A stretch of DNA of 64,000 nt from Edaphobacter dinghuensis (GTDB lineage: Bacteria; Acidobacteriota; Terriglobia; Terriglobales; Acidobacteriaceae). The notes beneath the pieces are model-generated. The model had not been told where the DNA came from, did not search any database, and saw only the letters and a program-made list of their open reading frames with translations. The DNA is taken from NCBI RefSeq assembly GCF_014640335.1, contig NZ_BMGT01000001.1, positions 1,178,001 through 1,242,000 of the forward strand. Direction: 5' to 3'. How positions within the stretch are numbered: position 1 is the stretch's first letter; each line of letters opens with the position of its first letter. Below, in pieces: positions 9,165 through 18,447 of the stretch. Made by a program: the position numbers and the translations under genes.

Positions 9165-9845
9165 TCAAGCGTTATGTGGGGCAGGCCATATTTTGTAGGT
9201 GCATCGTCTTGAACCACCGAGAATGTGTTCCGTTCTTTCTATGCGGACGTCGTCTTCGCCCAGACATCTTTGAAAGAGCGAGAGTTCTGATCGGCAGAAT
9301 CCCTGACACGTTGTGGCTGCCGTATAAATGGGGCAGTGATTTTCGATCAACAGGAATGTGCCATCCTCTTCTTCGCGCCACTCCGCCATATAGCCTTCAT
9401 GGCTTCGGATCTCTGTGAGCCGTTGTACGCGGGCTGATAGAGTCTTGGCATCCTTAAGCGCAGTGCGGTACGCAACCTCCATCTCCTCTTCTCTAAAACG
9501 AAGGATGGTGTTGAGAGCTCCTTCACCAAGGCTTTCCCGGATTCCCTGAATGAGTTGTACGGTAGTCAGGCTATGAGCATCGGAGAATCTTCCCTCGCCT
9601 AATTTTGTTAGCTTCCACCTCTGGCAGGGACGTCCGACTCCCTTTTTCTCGGATTGAAATTTAATCAGGTGGTCTGCTGCCAGTTTTTGAAGCTGCTGAC
9701 GAACAGCTTCGCCTGTGATCTTTAGCGAAAGAGCCAGGTCAGACGCGGTCTGCGGACCATTGACTTTCAGTTGCAGGAGTAATCGATCCGCTTGTGTTCG
9801 ACAAGCATGCTCGTTTTCCAAGTCAATACTTGATATACCTGCCAT
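9165..9845 (-). CDS. SufR-like winged-helix transcriptional regulator with C-terminal cysteine cluster
   Basis: 226 residues. Residues 18-80 form a winged helix-turn-helix (TASDLALSLKITGEAVRQQL, then the wing KGVGRPCQRW). The C-terminal half carries C171, C180, C184, C194 and C215 in the context ENHCP...CQGFC...RRC. From memory, SufR ligates a [4Fe-4S] cluster through three cysteines of which the first two are 13 residues apart; C171-C184 keeps that distance and C215 is a plausible third ligand. The protein may therefore sense iron-sulfur status or oxidants. No suf genes are nearby. It is divergent from the RND efflux operon, which it may control. The start lies only six bases after a perfect TATAAT, suggesting a leaderless message. 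Confidence 0.85.
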   Translation of the reverse strand: MAGISSIDLENEHACRTQADRLLLQLKVNGPQTASDLALSLKITGEAVRQQLQKLAADHLIKFQSEKKGVGRPCQRWKLTKLGEGRFSDAHSLTTVQLIQGIRESLGEGALNTILRFREEEMEVAYRTALKDAKTLSARVQRLTEIRSHEGYMAEWREEEDGTFLLIENHCPIYTAATTCQGFCRSELSLFQRCLGEDDVRIERTEHILGGSRRCTYKIWPAPHNA

Positions 9846-9851
9846 AGCACT

Positions 9852-9857
9852 ATTATA
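9852..9857 (-). promoter_or_regulatory. -10 element of a likely leaderless promoter for the SufR-like regulator
   Basis: On the minus strand a perfect TATAAT ends six bases before the ATG of the regulator (9845). A start point seven bases after the -10 would fall on the ATG itself. No Shine-Dalgarno is present, consistent with a leaderless transcript. A convincing -35 box is not visible. Confidence 0.5.
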
Positions 9858-10075
9858 CGAAAATTCAACCGAAGCAAGATTTTATTGAATCCTGGCGCGG
9901 AGCGATCGCATCTTTACTAGACCATAACTAGTTGTCGAAGTCTCTAATTTCTAAAGGTATTTCCGTTCCTCTGTAACTAAAAAAGAATCGTCTGCCTCAA
10001 CCTTTAGCATCGAACGCAAAGACCTCTGCGGAGAGGATTTCGCCAATGAATGTAAATAATTTTCCAAGCTTGTTT

Positions 10076-10104
10076 TTGGCATACTGTAGCCCGCTATTTA
10101 TACA
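10076..10104 (+). promoter_or_regulatory. Predicted sigma-70-type promoter of the RND efflux operon
   Basis: TTGGCA at 10076-10081 (five of six consensus matches), a 17-base spacer, then TATACA at 10099-10104 (four of six). This puts the transcript start about 25 bases before the adaptor ATG at 10138. A short inverted repeat (ACTAG at 9916-9920 with CTAGT at 9928-9932) upstream could be an operator, but this is weak. Confidence 0.45.
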
Positions 10105-10137
10105 AGAAATATCTTTGAAATTAGGCTTATTGAGTCG

Positions 10138-11394
10138 ATGAACAATCGCCTCATCCGTGCCCGGAATGCTTTCGCCGACCTATATGGAGACACTGCTTTG
10201 CGCAACTTTGAAAGACAATTTGCTCTTATACGTCCCTTGTTGAAAGGTGTATGTGCCCTTGGGCTAACGCTGCTTGTGATCGGTTGTAAGCCGGCGGTGA
10301 TCGCCGCTTCCAATAATCCGCCGCCAGAGGTTGGTGTTGCCTCCGTCGTATCGCGCGAGGTGCGACTATCGAATGAATTTAATGGCCGTGTTGCGGCTGT
10401 TGAATACGTCGATGTCCGTCCGCGGGTCACCGGTTATGTAGATCGTTTTGTCTTTCATGAAGGCGATGCGGTGAAGCGCGGCCAGTTATTATTCGCAATC
10501 GATCCGCGTCCATACCGCGATGCTCTTGAAAGCGCCAAGGCAGGGCTCGATCACGCGCGCGCGGTAGCGGACTTTGCCAAGATCCAGGAGCAGCGGGCGC
10601 AGACACTGGACTCCGCCAAGGCGATCTCGCGCGAGGAGTACCAGAACCGCAGTTCGGATCTGAGCCAGAGCATTGCAAACGTCCACGCGGCAGAGGCTGC
10701 AGTGGCGACGGCGGAGTTGAATCTCGGGTTCACCGAGGTGCGCTCTCCGATCAATGGCCGGGTCGGCCGCGCCCAACTTACCGCCGGCAATCTCGCCCAG
10801 GCAGACCAGACCGTGTTGACTACAGTGGTTTCGCAGGACCCTGTCTATGTTTACTTCGATTGCGACGAGCAAAGCTATCTGCACTACAAAAATCGTGCAG
10901 GCAAAGGCGAGCGTGTAAATGCGGAAAATCCTGTACGGGTCGCTCTGGCGAATGAAACGGGTTTCCCGCATGCCGGCCGGATAGACTTTCTCGACAATAG
11001 GGTCGATCCGTCGACGGGTACTATCCGTGCGCGTGTTGTGATCGCCAATCCAGATCACACCTTTACGCCCGGCCTGTATGCGCGTGTGCAGCTCGAGAAC
11101 CAGTCCGAGCAGCAGGCAATGCTGATTGACGATAAAGCTGTGATGACCGATCAGGACCGCAAGTATGTCTATGTGCTTGGCCCTGGCGATAAGGCACTGC
11201 GCAAAGATGTCACGCTTGGCCCTCTCGTCGATGGACTTCGCCTGGTGCAGTCAGGCCTGGCTTCGAACGACAAGGTGATTGTGAGCAACCTGCAGAAGAT
11301 CTTCTATTCCGGTGTGCCCGTTACGCCGAAAGATACCGCGATGGATGTCTCTTCGTCTGCATCGCCTGCTGTGTCTCAGATCGCAGCAAACTAA
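10138..11394 (+). CDS. RND efflux periplasmic adaptor (membrane fusion protein, AcrA/MexA type)
   Basis: 418 residues, normal for HlyD/AcrA-type adaptors. A basic leader is followed by a hydrophobic stretch and a lipobox-like LVIGC near residue 49, so it is probably a lipoprotein of the inner membrane facing the periplasm. The barrel-sandwich begins at VRPRVTGYVDRF and DAVKRGQLLFAIDPRPY. An alpha-helical hairpin (about residues 140-190) is followed by TEVRSPINGRVGRAQ and the beta-barrel (DNRVDPSTGTIRARV). The ribosome site is weak. First gene of a three-gene efflux operon; the pump ATG lies 13 bases after its stop. Its role is to bridge the pump and the outer-membrane channel. Confidence 0.95.
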   Translation: MNNRLIRARNAFADLYGDTALRNFERQFALIRPLLKGVCALGLTLLVIGCKPAVIAASNNPPPEVGVASVVSREVRLSNEFNGRVAAVEYVDVRPRVTGYVDRFVFHEGDAVKRGQLLFAIDPRPYRDALESAKAGLDHARAVADFAKIQEQRAQTLDSAKAISREEYQNRSSDLSQSIANVHAAEAAVATAELNLGFTEVRSPINGRVGRAQLTAGNLAQADQTVLTTVVSQDPVYVYFDCDEQSYLHYKNRAGKGERVNAENPVRVALANETGFPHAGRIDFLDNRVDPSTGTIRARVVIANPDHTFTPGLYARVQLENQSEQQAMLIDDKAVMTDQDRKYVYVLGPGDKALRKDVTLGPLVDGLRLVQSGLASNDKVIVSNLQKIFYSGVPVTPKDTAMDVSSSASPAVSQIAAN

Positions 11395-11407
11395 GGAATT
11401 TACGAAC

Positions 11408-14400
11408 ATGGACTTCTCACGTTTTTTTATTGATCGTCCGATCTTTGCGGTTGTGTTATCGATCATCATCTTTTCGCTTGGCGTGATTGCGATTCCGATT
11501 CTTCCCTCTGGCGAATATCCGGAGGTGATACCGCCGAGCGTCGTAGTGCGGGCAAACTACCCGGGCGCTAATCCGAAAGAGATCGCAGAATCGGTGGCGG
11601 AACCTCTGGAAGAGGCGATCAATGGCGTTGAAGGCATCATGTATATGAAGTCGGTTAGCGGCTCCGACGGCAGCCTTCAGGTTGTGGTCACCTTCCGCCC
11701 TGGCGTTGATCCAGATACGGCCGCCGTGCGTGTTCAGAACCGCGTTGCCGAGGCCCAGTCAAGATTGCCGGAAGCGGTGCGTGATTTCGGCGTCACGACA
11801 CAGAAGCAATCACCCACGCCGTTGATGTATGTGGACTTCACCTCTCCCGATCATCGCTATAGCTCGCTGTATCTGAGAAATTACGCTGTGCTTCATATCA
11901 AGGACGAGCTGTCGCGCCTGCCCGGCATCGGTGACGTGCAGATGATAGGTTCGGGCGACTATGCCATGCGTATCTGGCTCGATCCGAACCGTCTTGCCTC
12001 GCGCGGCCTGACGACCACTGATGTGCTCAACGCTATTCGTGAGCAAAATGTTCAGGTCTCTGCCGGTCAACTTGGCGCGCCACCCTCTCCCAAGTCGGCG
12101 GACTTTCTCATCTCGATCAATGTGCGTGGACGCCTTCGTAGTGAACAGGAGTTTGGCAATATTGTGCTGAAGAGCGGCGCCGACGGCCAGATCGTGCATC
12201 TCTCCGATGTGGCGCGGGTGGAACTCGGCTCCGGCGATTACACCATGACCTTTCACGCCGACACCAACGACAACGCGGTTGCTGTCGGCATCTTTCTGAC
12301 GCCCGGTGCGAATGCGCTTGGTGTCGCTAAATCGGTCTACGCGAAGCTCGACGAGCTCTCCAAGAGCTTTCCTAAAGGCATGGCTTACAGCCCCATCTGG
12401 GACCCCACCGTATTTGTACGCGAATCAATTCGTGCGGTAGAGCACACGCTGATAGAAGCCGTACTGCTGGTTGTCATCGTCGTGATTCTGTTTTTGCAGA
12501 CTTGGCGTGCTTCAATTATTCCGCTGGTTGCAGTGCCGGTTTCGATTGTCGGCACCTTCGCCTGGTTATATCTATTAGGCTTTTCCATTAACACATTGAC
12601 GTTGTTCGGGATGGTGCTTGCGATAGGTATCGTCGTGGATGATGCAATCGTTGTAGTAGAAAACGTTGAGCGCAATATAGCGCAAGGGCTGGATGCACGA
12701 GCTGCCGCGCACCAGGCGATGAAAGAGGTCTCCGGCCCCATCGTCGCCATTGCATTGGTGTTATGCGCCGTGTTTGTGCCCATGGCGTTTCTCACTGGCG
12801 TCACCGGCCAGTTCTACAAACAGTTCGCAGTCACGATTGCGATCTCGACCGTAATCTCCGCAATCAACTCGTTGACGTTGTCTCCTGCGCTGGCGGCAAA
12901 ACTGCTTAAGGACCATGATGCTCCCAAGGACAAGTTAGCGCGAGGCATCGATAAGGCGTTGGGCTGGTTTTTCAGGCCATTCAACAGATTCTTCCAGCGC
13001 AGCTCCGATCGTTACCACGGCACCGTGGGACGCTCGTTGAAGCTGCGCGGGGTGGTGTTCTTTGTTTACGCCGGTCTTCTGGCGGCTACAGTTTTGTTAT
13101 TCAACAAGGTCCCAACGGGGTTTATCCCAACGCAGGACAAGCTCTATCTCTTTGCTGGGGCCAAGTTGCCCGAGGGATCGTCACTGGCCCGTACCGAAGA
13201 GGTTACGCACAAACTGGTCGAGATGGGGGACAAGGTCGAAGGCGTCGAAAAGGTAATGGGCAATGCTGGCTTCAACGCCTTGCAACAAGTCAATACGCCC
13301 AACCTTACGGCGACCTACATCATCCTCAAGCCGTTTGACGAACGCAAGCGCAGCGCGAAGGCGATCAACGACGAACTCAGCGCCAAATTCGCCAGCATCA
13401 AAGGGGGATATGCCTACGCGCTTATGCCGCCTCCCATTCAGGGTCTTGGCAACGGCTCGGGCTACTCGCTGTATATTGAAGACCGCGCGGGGCTTGGGTA
13501 TGGCGCTCTACAAAACGCTGTCGTTGCCTTTCAGAGCGCTGTTGCGCAGACCCCTGGCATGACCTTTCCAGTCAGCTCCTATCAGGCCAATACTCCGCAG
13601 CTCGAAGTTAAGGTGGATCGAGACAAGGCCAAGGCGCAGGGAGTGGATCTGACGGATCTGTTCAACACTATGCAGACCTACCTCGGCTCTGCCTATGTCA
13701 ACGACTTCAACATATTTGGTCGCGTCTACCGCGTCATGGTGCAAGCCGACTCCACGTTTCGCCAACGCGAAGAGGACATCGGCAATCTGCGTGTTCGCAA
13801 TGCGCGCGGTGAGATGGTGCCGGTCGGTTCGCTGGTGACGATTACTCCAACCTACGGCCCTGATCCGGTGATGCGCTATAACGGTTATCCCGCTGCCGAT
13901 TTGATCGGCGATGCCGACCCGCACGTTCTTTCGTCCGGACAAACGATTGCGAAGCTTCAGGAGATCGCCAACAAAGTTCTCCCACGAGGCATGGTGCTGG
14001 AATGGACCGATTTGAGCTACCAACAGGTGACCCAGAGCGGCGCAGCGGCGATTGTGTTCCCGCTCGCGGTGATGCTTGCATTCCTTGTGCTTGCTGCGCT
14101 GTATGAGAGCTGGACCATGCCGCTCGCGGTCATTCTGATTGTGCCGGTATGCATGTGTGCGGCTCTGCTGGGCGTATGGTTGACGGGCGGCGACAACAAC
14201 GTATTCGTGCAGGTAGGTCTGGTTGTACTGATGGGCCTGGCGTGCAAAAACGCCATCTTGATCGTAGAGTTTGCACGCGAACTCGAAATTCAGGGAATGG
14301 GTACTGTGCAAGCTGCGCTCGAAGCCTGCCGTCTACGTCTGCGCCCCATCGTGATGACGTCGATTGCGTTTATCGCCGGCTCGGTGCCTCTATTGCTCGG

Positions 14401-14602
14401 ACATGGCGCTGGAAGCGAAGTACGTGCAGCCACCGGAATCACCGTGTTTTCCGGCATGCTCGGCGTAACGTTGTTCGGTCTGTTTCTTACCCCGGTTTTT
14501 TACGTTGCCTTGCGCAAACTCTCAGGAAAAAATCTGGCTGCAGAAGGCAGCTACAGCTCCATGGAAGACGACAGAGATGTATTGGAAGCCACGAATGTAT
14601 AA
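11408..14602 (+). CDS. RND multidrug efflux pump, AcrB/HAE1 family
   Basis: 1064 residues, close to AcrB. The start is the ATG at 11408 (MDFSRFFIDRPIFA), preceded by AAGGA. The N-terminal RPIFA transmembrane helix, two large periplasmic loops and twelve membrane segments are evident. The proton relay is intact: two adjacent aspartates in TM4 (GIVVDDAIVVVENV) and the lysine in TM10 (LMGLACKNAILIVEF). The drug-binding region cannot be assigned to a substrate. This inner-membrane, proton-driven pump works with the adaptor upstream and the channel downstream. Its stop overlaps the next gene's start by 8 bases, so translation is probably coupled. Confidence 0.97.
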   Translation: MDFSRFFIDRPIFAVVLSIIIFSLGVIAIPILPSGEYPEVIPPSVVVRANYPGANPKEIAESVAEPLEEAINGVEGIMYMKSVSGSDGSLQVVVTFRPGVDPDTAAVRVQNRVAEAQSRLPEAVRDFGVTTQKQSPTPLMYVDFTSPDHRYSSLYLRNYAVLHIKDELSRLPGIGDVQMIGSGDYAMRIWLDPNRLASRGLTTTDVLNAIREQNVQVSAGQLGAPPSPKSADFLISINVRGRLRSEQEFGNIVLKSGADGQIVHLSDVARVELGSGDYTMTFHADTNDNAVAVGIFLTPGANALGVAKSVYAKLDELSKSFPKGMAYSPIWDPTVFVRESIRAVEHTLIEAVLLVVIVVILFLQTWRASIIPLVAVPVSIVGTFAWLYLLGFSINTLTLFGMVLAIGIVVDDAIVVVENVERNIAQGLDARAAAHQAMKEVSGPIVAIALVLCAVFVPMAFLTGVTGQFYKQFAVTIAISTVISAINSLTLSPALAAKLLKDHDAPKDKLARGIDKALGWFFRPFNRFFQRSSDRYHGTVGRSLKLRGVVFFVYAGLLAATVLLFNKVPTGFIPTQDKLYLFAGAKLPEGSSLARTEEVTHKLVEMGDKVEGVEKVMGNAGFNALQQVNTPNLTATYIILKPFDERKRSAKAINDELSAKFASIKGGYAYALMPPPIQGLGNGSGYSLYIEDRAGLGYGALQNAVVAFQSAVAQTPGMTFPVSSYQANTPQLEVKVDRDKAKAQGVDLTDLFNTMQTYLGSAYVNDFNIFGRVYRVMVQADSTFRQREEDIGNLRVRNARGEMVPVGSLVTITPTYGPDPVMRYNGYPAADLIGDADPHVLSSGQTIAKLQEIANKVLPRGMVLEWTDLSYQQVTQSGAAAIVFPLAVMLAFLVLAALYESWTMPLAVILIVPVCMCAALLGVWLTGGDNNVFVQVGLVVLMGLACKNAILIVEFARELEIQGMGTVQAALEACRLRLRPIVMTSIAFIAGSVPLLLGHGAGSEVRAATGITVFSGMLGVTLFGLFLTPVFYVALRKLSGKNLAAEGSYSSMEDDRDVLEATNV

Positions 14603-16052
14603 CTCGATTAAAATCCTTCCCGTAGTTCTCGCCCTGTCTTTGACGGGCTGCTCTGTGGGGCCGCACTATAAGCGGCCAGACGTCACCTTGCCTCAACAAT
14701 TTACCGCTCCTTCTGCTGACGAAAGCCATAGTCAAACGCCTGTCGCCGATGCAGGGGACGCCGAGTTCTGGCATGGTTTTCAGGACGCACAACTCAGCGC
14801 GCTGGTAGATCAGGCCCTCAAGGCGAACAACGATCTACAAGCCGCTCTCGCCCACTATGACAGCTCCAACGCGCTGTTGCGCGCAGCCAAATTCGACCGT
14901 TACCCAACTGTCACCATGAATGCACAAGGCGGCCGTCAACAGGTCGGTGAAAGCCAGGCGTACGGCTATTCTCCTGTCAGCCGCTTCTTTAGCGCTGGCA
15001 TGGATGCTAGTTGGGAGCTCGATTTTTGGGGCCGTGTACGCCATAACATTGAAGCGCAACGAGAGCTGGCTGCGGCAAGCGCGAACGATCTTGCGGCGTT
15101 GCAGGTAACGATCGTCGGAGATGTCGCCAGTACTTATATGGATCTGCGCGGCCAGCAGGAACGTCTACGCATCGCACGCGAAAATGCCGATAACGAGCGC
15201 GAGACCGTGCAACTGATAGAAGCGCGCCTCGCGGCTGGCCGTGACACTGATTTCGATGTGGCACGTGCGCGTGCCCAGCTGGAATCGACGCTCGCGCTTA
15301 TACCCACTCTTTTAACATCCATCGCCGTCGACGAGCATCGTCTGGCGGTGTTGTGCGGACACACGCCAGATGCTTTGGTTGCGGAACTCGATACCGCGAA
15401 GCCATTACCAGCGTTGCCACCCAGTATCGATCCCGGCGCGCCTACCGATCTTGTGCGTCGCCGTCCTGATATCGCAGCCGCAGAACAGCGGTTGCACGCT
15501 GCGACAGAGCAGATTGGTATTGCCACAGCCGATTTATTTCCTCGCCTGAGCTTCTCCGGCATGTTCGGAGGCTATGGTTCTCGCTCGGGCACTCCCTTCG
15601 ACAGCATTAGTCCAACCAGTCTGGTTGCGCTTGGTATCGACTGGTCCTTTCTTGACGTGGGCCGTGTACGCGCGCGGCTGGATGCAACCCGTGCCGATTC
15701 CTCCGCTCAGCTCGCACAGTATCAGCAAACCGTGCTGCTGGCGTTGGAGGATGTTGAAAACTCTTTGGTACGGTATGCGCGTTCGCAGGACCGAACCATC
15801 CAACTGGAACACGCGACGCAAGACAGCCAACAGGCCACGAAACTTGCGCGTGTGCGTTATACAGATGGTGCCACGGGATTATTGGACCTACTCGACGCGC
15901 AGCGAGTGCAACTTCAGGCCGAAGAATCACTCGCCGAAAGTCGCTCTAACAGCGGGATAGCGGCTGTTTCCTTATACAGGGCGCTTGCTGGCGGCTGGCC
16001 ACAACGACTGCCGTCGAACATGGCGCCGCACACAAAGGCTCAAAAACATTGA
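14595..16052 (+). CDS. RND outer-membrane efflux lipoprotein, NodT/OprM family
   Basis: 485 residues from the ATG at 14595, which lies inside the end of the pump gene. The start is set by the lipoprotein signal peptide (ILPVVLALSLTGC, acylated Cys near 18) and the family hallmark GPHYKRPDV just after it. Two outer-membrane efflux repeats (about residues 65-260 and 290-465) are visible, with DLVRRRPDIAAAEQRL at the start of the second repeat and SWELDFWGRVR in the first. It forms the trimeric outer-membrane channel of the tripartite pump. Last gene of the operon; no clear terminator follows. Confidence 0.95.
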   Translation: MYNSIKILPVVLALSLTGCSVGPHYKRPDVTLPQQFTAPSADESHSQTPVADAGDAEFWHGFQDAQLSALVDQALKANNDLQAALAHYDSSNALLRAAKFDRYPTVTMNAQGGRQQVGESQAYGYSPVSRFFSAGMDASWELDFWGRVRHNIEAQRELAAASANDLAALQVTIVGDVASTYMDLRGQQERLRIARENADNERETVQLIEARLAAGRDTDFDVARARAQLESTLALIPTLLTSIAVDEHRLAVLCGHTPDALVAELDTAKPLPALPPSIDPGAPTDLVRRRPDIAAAEQRLHAATEQIGIATADLFPRLSFSGMFGGYGSRSGTPFDSISPTSLVALGIDWSFLDVGRVRARLDATRADSSAQLAQYQQTVLLALEDVENSLVRYARSQDRTIQLEHATQDSQQATKLARVRYTDGATGLLDLLDAQRVQLQAEESLAESRSNSGIAAVSLYRALAGGWPQRLPSNMAPHTKAQKH

Positions 16053-16723
16053 TATTGCCAAAACGCGACGCTATTTCCTGGTGCATATCATGACCAAGCG
16101 ATTCACAATCTCTTGAGTACGGGAGTGCCGAGACCGCAAAACATCCGGTTCGTTCGTTTCGTTGTTCTTGTCTCCGAGGTTTTCGGAGATGTGAATATAT
16201 TTTCCGCTGCTAGTTGCAGGCACGAAAGCTCGCAGACCACGCTCCTCCTTGAGAGGTTCGGCGCCTGCGCCTAGGCGACAAAATCGACATCTGCCTGACA
16301 ATGTCGGCAGAAGACCAACCTGTATCTTGACCGAAAATGAAGACATGGGCGGCAACAAAGTCGTCAACGACAAGATGCTCGGTCAATCCTTCATCCTGAT
16401 TCAGAATGGCTAGGCAGCTTGAGTCAGGATACTGTGAATTGAACCTACTTGCCAGAATTGGTATATGCGCCAGCTCATGCCCATAGGGTGAGACTGAGTC
16501 TCAACGATATCGGTTTTGGCAGTAAGACCGCCTACCTAATTATTGATTCCGCGAGCGATTCTCCGCATGGTCGGGGTGCAGAGAAGACACCTCGATAAGC
16601 CGGGCAATCGTCGGCCAACGTGACTCTCTATCGGCATCAATACAATCAAAGGATCAATAATTTGGCAAGAATTTGGCGAGTAAGTGCCGGTTTATCCAAT
16701 TAAAAGCAGGAGAAACGACTAAC
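16053..16723. other. Gene-free stretch at the 3' side of tRNA-Ser
   Basis: About 670 bases between the efflux operon and the 3' end of the tRNA gene. It has short frames on both strands (for example leftward 16071-16373) with no recognisable domain, signal or ribosome site. The 3' flank of a tRNA is a usual integration side, but no integrase piece and no repeat of the tRNA 3' end was seen, so there is no firm sign of an island. Confidence 0.4.
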
Positions 16724-16816
16724 TGGCGGAGAGTGGGGGATTCGAACCCCCGATAGAGCTTTTGACCCTATAACGGTTTAGCAAACCGCCGCCTTCAGCC
16801 ACTCGGCCAACTCTCC
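16724..16816 (-). tRNA. tRNA-Ser (anticodon GCU), CCA encoded
   Basis: On the minus strand the gene begins GGAGAG and ends with the complementary CTCTCC, a G discriminator and an encoded CCA (16726-16724). The anticodon arm reads CGGTTTGCTAAACCG, giving anticodon GCT. The long variable arm (about 20 bases) and the total of 93 bases including CCA fit a class II serine tRNA. The T arm GGGGGTTCGAATCCCCC is perfect. Confidence 0.96.
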
Positions 16817-16850
16817 GACTTTTGTTGCGATTGTGTTATCGGCTTTAGCG

Positions 16851-16880
16851 ATTATAACTTGCCGATGGAGATGTATGTCA
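16851..16880 (-). promoter_or_regulatory. Predicted promoter of tRNA-Ser
   Basis: A perfect TATAAT lies at 16856-16851 on the minus strand, 34 bases before the tRNA 5' end. A TGACAT at 16880-16875 with an 18-base spacer is a possible -35. The distance leaves a leader of about 28 bases for 5' processing. Confidence 0.5.
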
Positions 16881-17119
16881 CTCGTGCGATAAATTTGTGC
16901 GCGGTTGGGGAATGAGAGCGACTTTTAGGTCGAGGCGGTTTCGACTGGAACTGGGATGCGACGTCCCATCTTTGTCAAGGCTGTATCGTTTTACAGATGG
17001 TAAAAATTAATTTTTACAAATAAAATTAGTGATTTGCATTTCATCTATATCTTCACGTATAAATCTCACTGTTTTGCCATCGCAGTTACGGACAGAATTC
17101 ACATTGGAGTCATTTTCTT
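16857..17119. other. Intergenic region between tRNA-Ser and the first GH27 gene
   Basis: The right part (about 16990-17080) is AT-rich and should hold the promoter of the rightward alpha-galactosidase gene; no convincing -35/-10 pair was found. GGAG at 17105-17108 is the likely ribosome site. No coding frame is supported. Confidence 0.4.
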
Positions 17120-18307
17120 ATGAAGCTCTTACGGATACGCATTGCCTGCGTTGCTCTTGCATCCTCTCTCTTGCTTCTTCCGGGCGCTGCATCGGCGCAG
17201 CAGAACGGCCTGGCCATGCGTCCTCCGATGGGATGGAACAGTTGGAATCACTTTCATCGCAAGATCGATGACGCAACCATTCGCGCACAGGCGGAGGCCA
17301 TGGTCTCAAGCGGCATGCGCGATGCGGGTTATACCTACATCAATATTGACGATACCTGGCAGGGCACGCGCGACGCGCAGGGCATCATTCATCCAAATAG
17401 CAGATTTCCCGATATGAAGGCGCTGGCTGATTTCGTTCACAGCAAGGGATTGAAGCTCGGCATTTACTCTTCGCCAGGAACATTGACCTGTGCGAAATTC
17501 GAGGGAAGCTATGGGCATGAACTGCAGGACGCGCAGACCTACGCCGCGTGGGGCATCGATTATCTGAAGTACGATCTGTGCGGTCTGCGCGATCAGATAA
17601 AAGCCGCTCCCACCCCTGAGGCCGGCAACAAAATTATGGTGGACGCTTATATAAAGATGCGCGATGCACTGCGCAGTACTGGGCGACCCATTGTGTATAG
17701 CCTCTGCCAATATGGCAACGATGCGGTTTGGCGATGGGGTACGACCGTTGGCGGTAACCTCTGGCGTACAACTGGAGACATTAACGACCACTACTCTCGC
17801 ATGGCGGAGATCGGTTTCAGCCAGGCAGGTCTGTCGCGCTTCGCAGGGCCAGGACACTGGAATGATCCAGACATGCTCGAGGTCGGCAACGGGGGTATGA
17901 CCGCGGATGAGTATCGTACGCACATGGCGCTGTGGGCCATTCTTACGGCGCCGCTGTTGGCCGGCAACGATCTGACCACAATGACGCCTGAGACTATCGC
18001 GATTCTAACTAACCGAGATGTGATCGCTGTCGATCAGGATGCGGCAGGGAAGCAGGGAGATCGTGTCAGCGCTGAAGGTCCGATAGAGATTTGGGCTAAG
18101 CCGTTGGAGGATGGCTCAAAGGCCGTCGGTGTCTTCAACCGCGCTCCCAGTCCATTGACTACACAGGTAGACTTCAGCAAGTTGGGATTCGGTCACGCAG
18201 TTAAGGCAAAGGATCTTTGGCAGGCAAAGGATCTTGGGACTATTCGCGAGCCTTACACCGTAACGGTGCCGGGACACGGCGTTTTCTTCTTGCGTGTATC
18301 GAAGTAA
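17120..18307 (+). CDS. Secreted GH27 alpha-galactosidase-like enzyme (copy 1)
   Basis: 395 residues. Signal peptide 1-26 (LASSLLLLPGAASA-QQ). Family 27 retaining glycosidase: PPMGWNSWNHF at the barrel start, INIDDTWQG, nucleophile D152 in YLKYDLC, acid/base D220 in WRTTGDINDH, and GPGHWNDPDMLEVG. The C-terminal 90 residues are the antiparallel beta domain. It should remove terminal alpha-galactose (or beta-L-arabinopyranose, as in some members) from plant polysaccharides in the periplasm or outside. It ends in a strong terminator and converges on a TIM-barrel gene. A close paralogue lies at 59160-60353. Confidence 0.95.
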   Translation: MKLLRIRIACVALASSLLLLPGAASAQQNGLAMRPPMGWNSWNHFHRKIDDATIRAQAEAMVSSGMRDAGYTYINIDDTWQGTRDAQGIIHPNSRFPDMKALADFVHSKGLKLGIYSSPGTLTCAKFEGSYGHELQDAQTYAAWGIDYLKYDLCGLRDQIKAAPTPEAGNKIMVDAYIKMRDALRSTGRPIVYSLCQYGNDAVWRWGTTVGGNLWRTTGDINDHYSRMAEIGFSQAGLSRFAGPGHWNDPDMLEVGNGGMTADEYRTHMALWAILTAPLLAGNDLTTMTPETIAILTNRDVIAVDQDAAGKQGDRVSAEGPIEIWAKPLEDGSKAVGVFNRAPSPLTTQVDFSKLGFGHAVKAKDLWQAKDLGTIREPYTVTVPGHGVFFLRVSK

Positions 18308-18310
18308 ACC

Positions 18311-18373
18311 AATACGGTCGTCAGGATTTTGTTTCCGGAGATATTTCGGATATTCTTGACGGCCGTATTTTTT
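18311..18373 (+). terminator. Intrinsic terminator of GH27 copy 1
   Basis: AATACGGTCGTCA (18311-18323) pairs with TGACGGCCGTATT (18357-18369) through 13 pairs, one of them G-U. A run of six T (18368-18373) follows. The 33-base loop is long, but the stem and the T-run fit Rho-independent termination right after the stop. Confidence 0.75.
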
Positions 18374-18447
18374 ACAAATAAAAAGTAGCAACTGTGCACT
18401 AATGTGCGGTCTGCATTCTTTTTAAATACCTCATATTGCGTCTCAGG

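Noticed and set aside
13508..14311. Long leftward frame opposite the RND pump
   Set aside because: Antisense to strongly conserved AcrB membrane segments; His/Arg-rich shadow composition.
16071..16373. Leftward 100-codon frame after the efflux operon
   Set aside because: No recognisable domain, no signal, no ribosome site, and irregular composition; nothing supports a gene.
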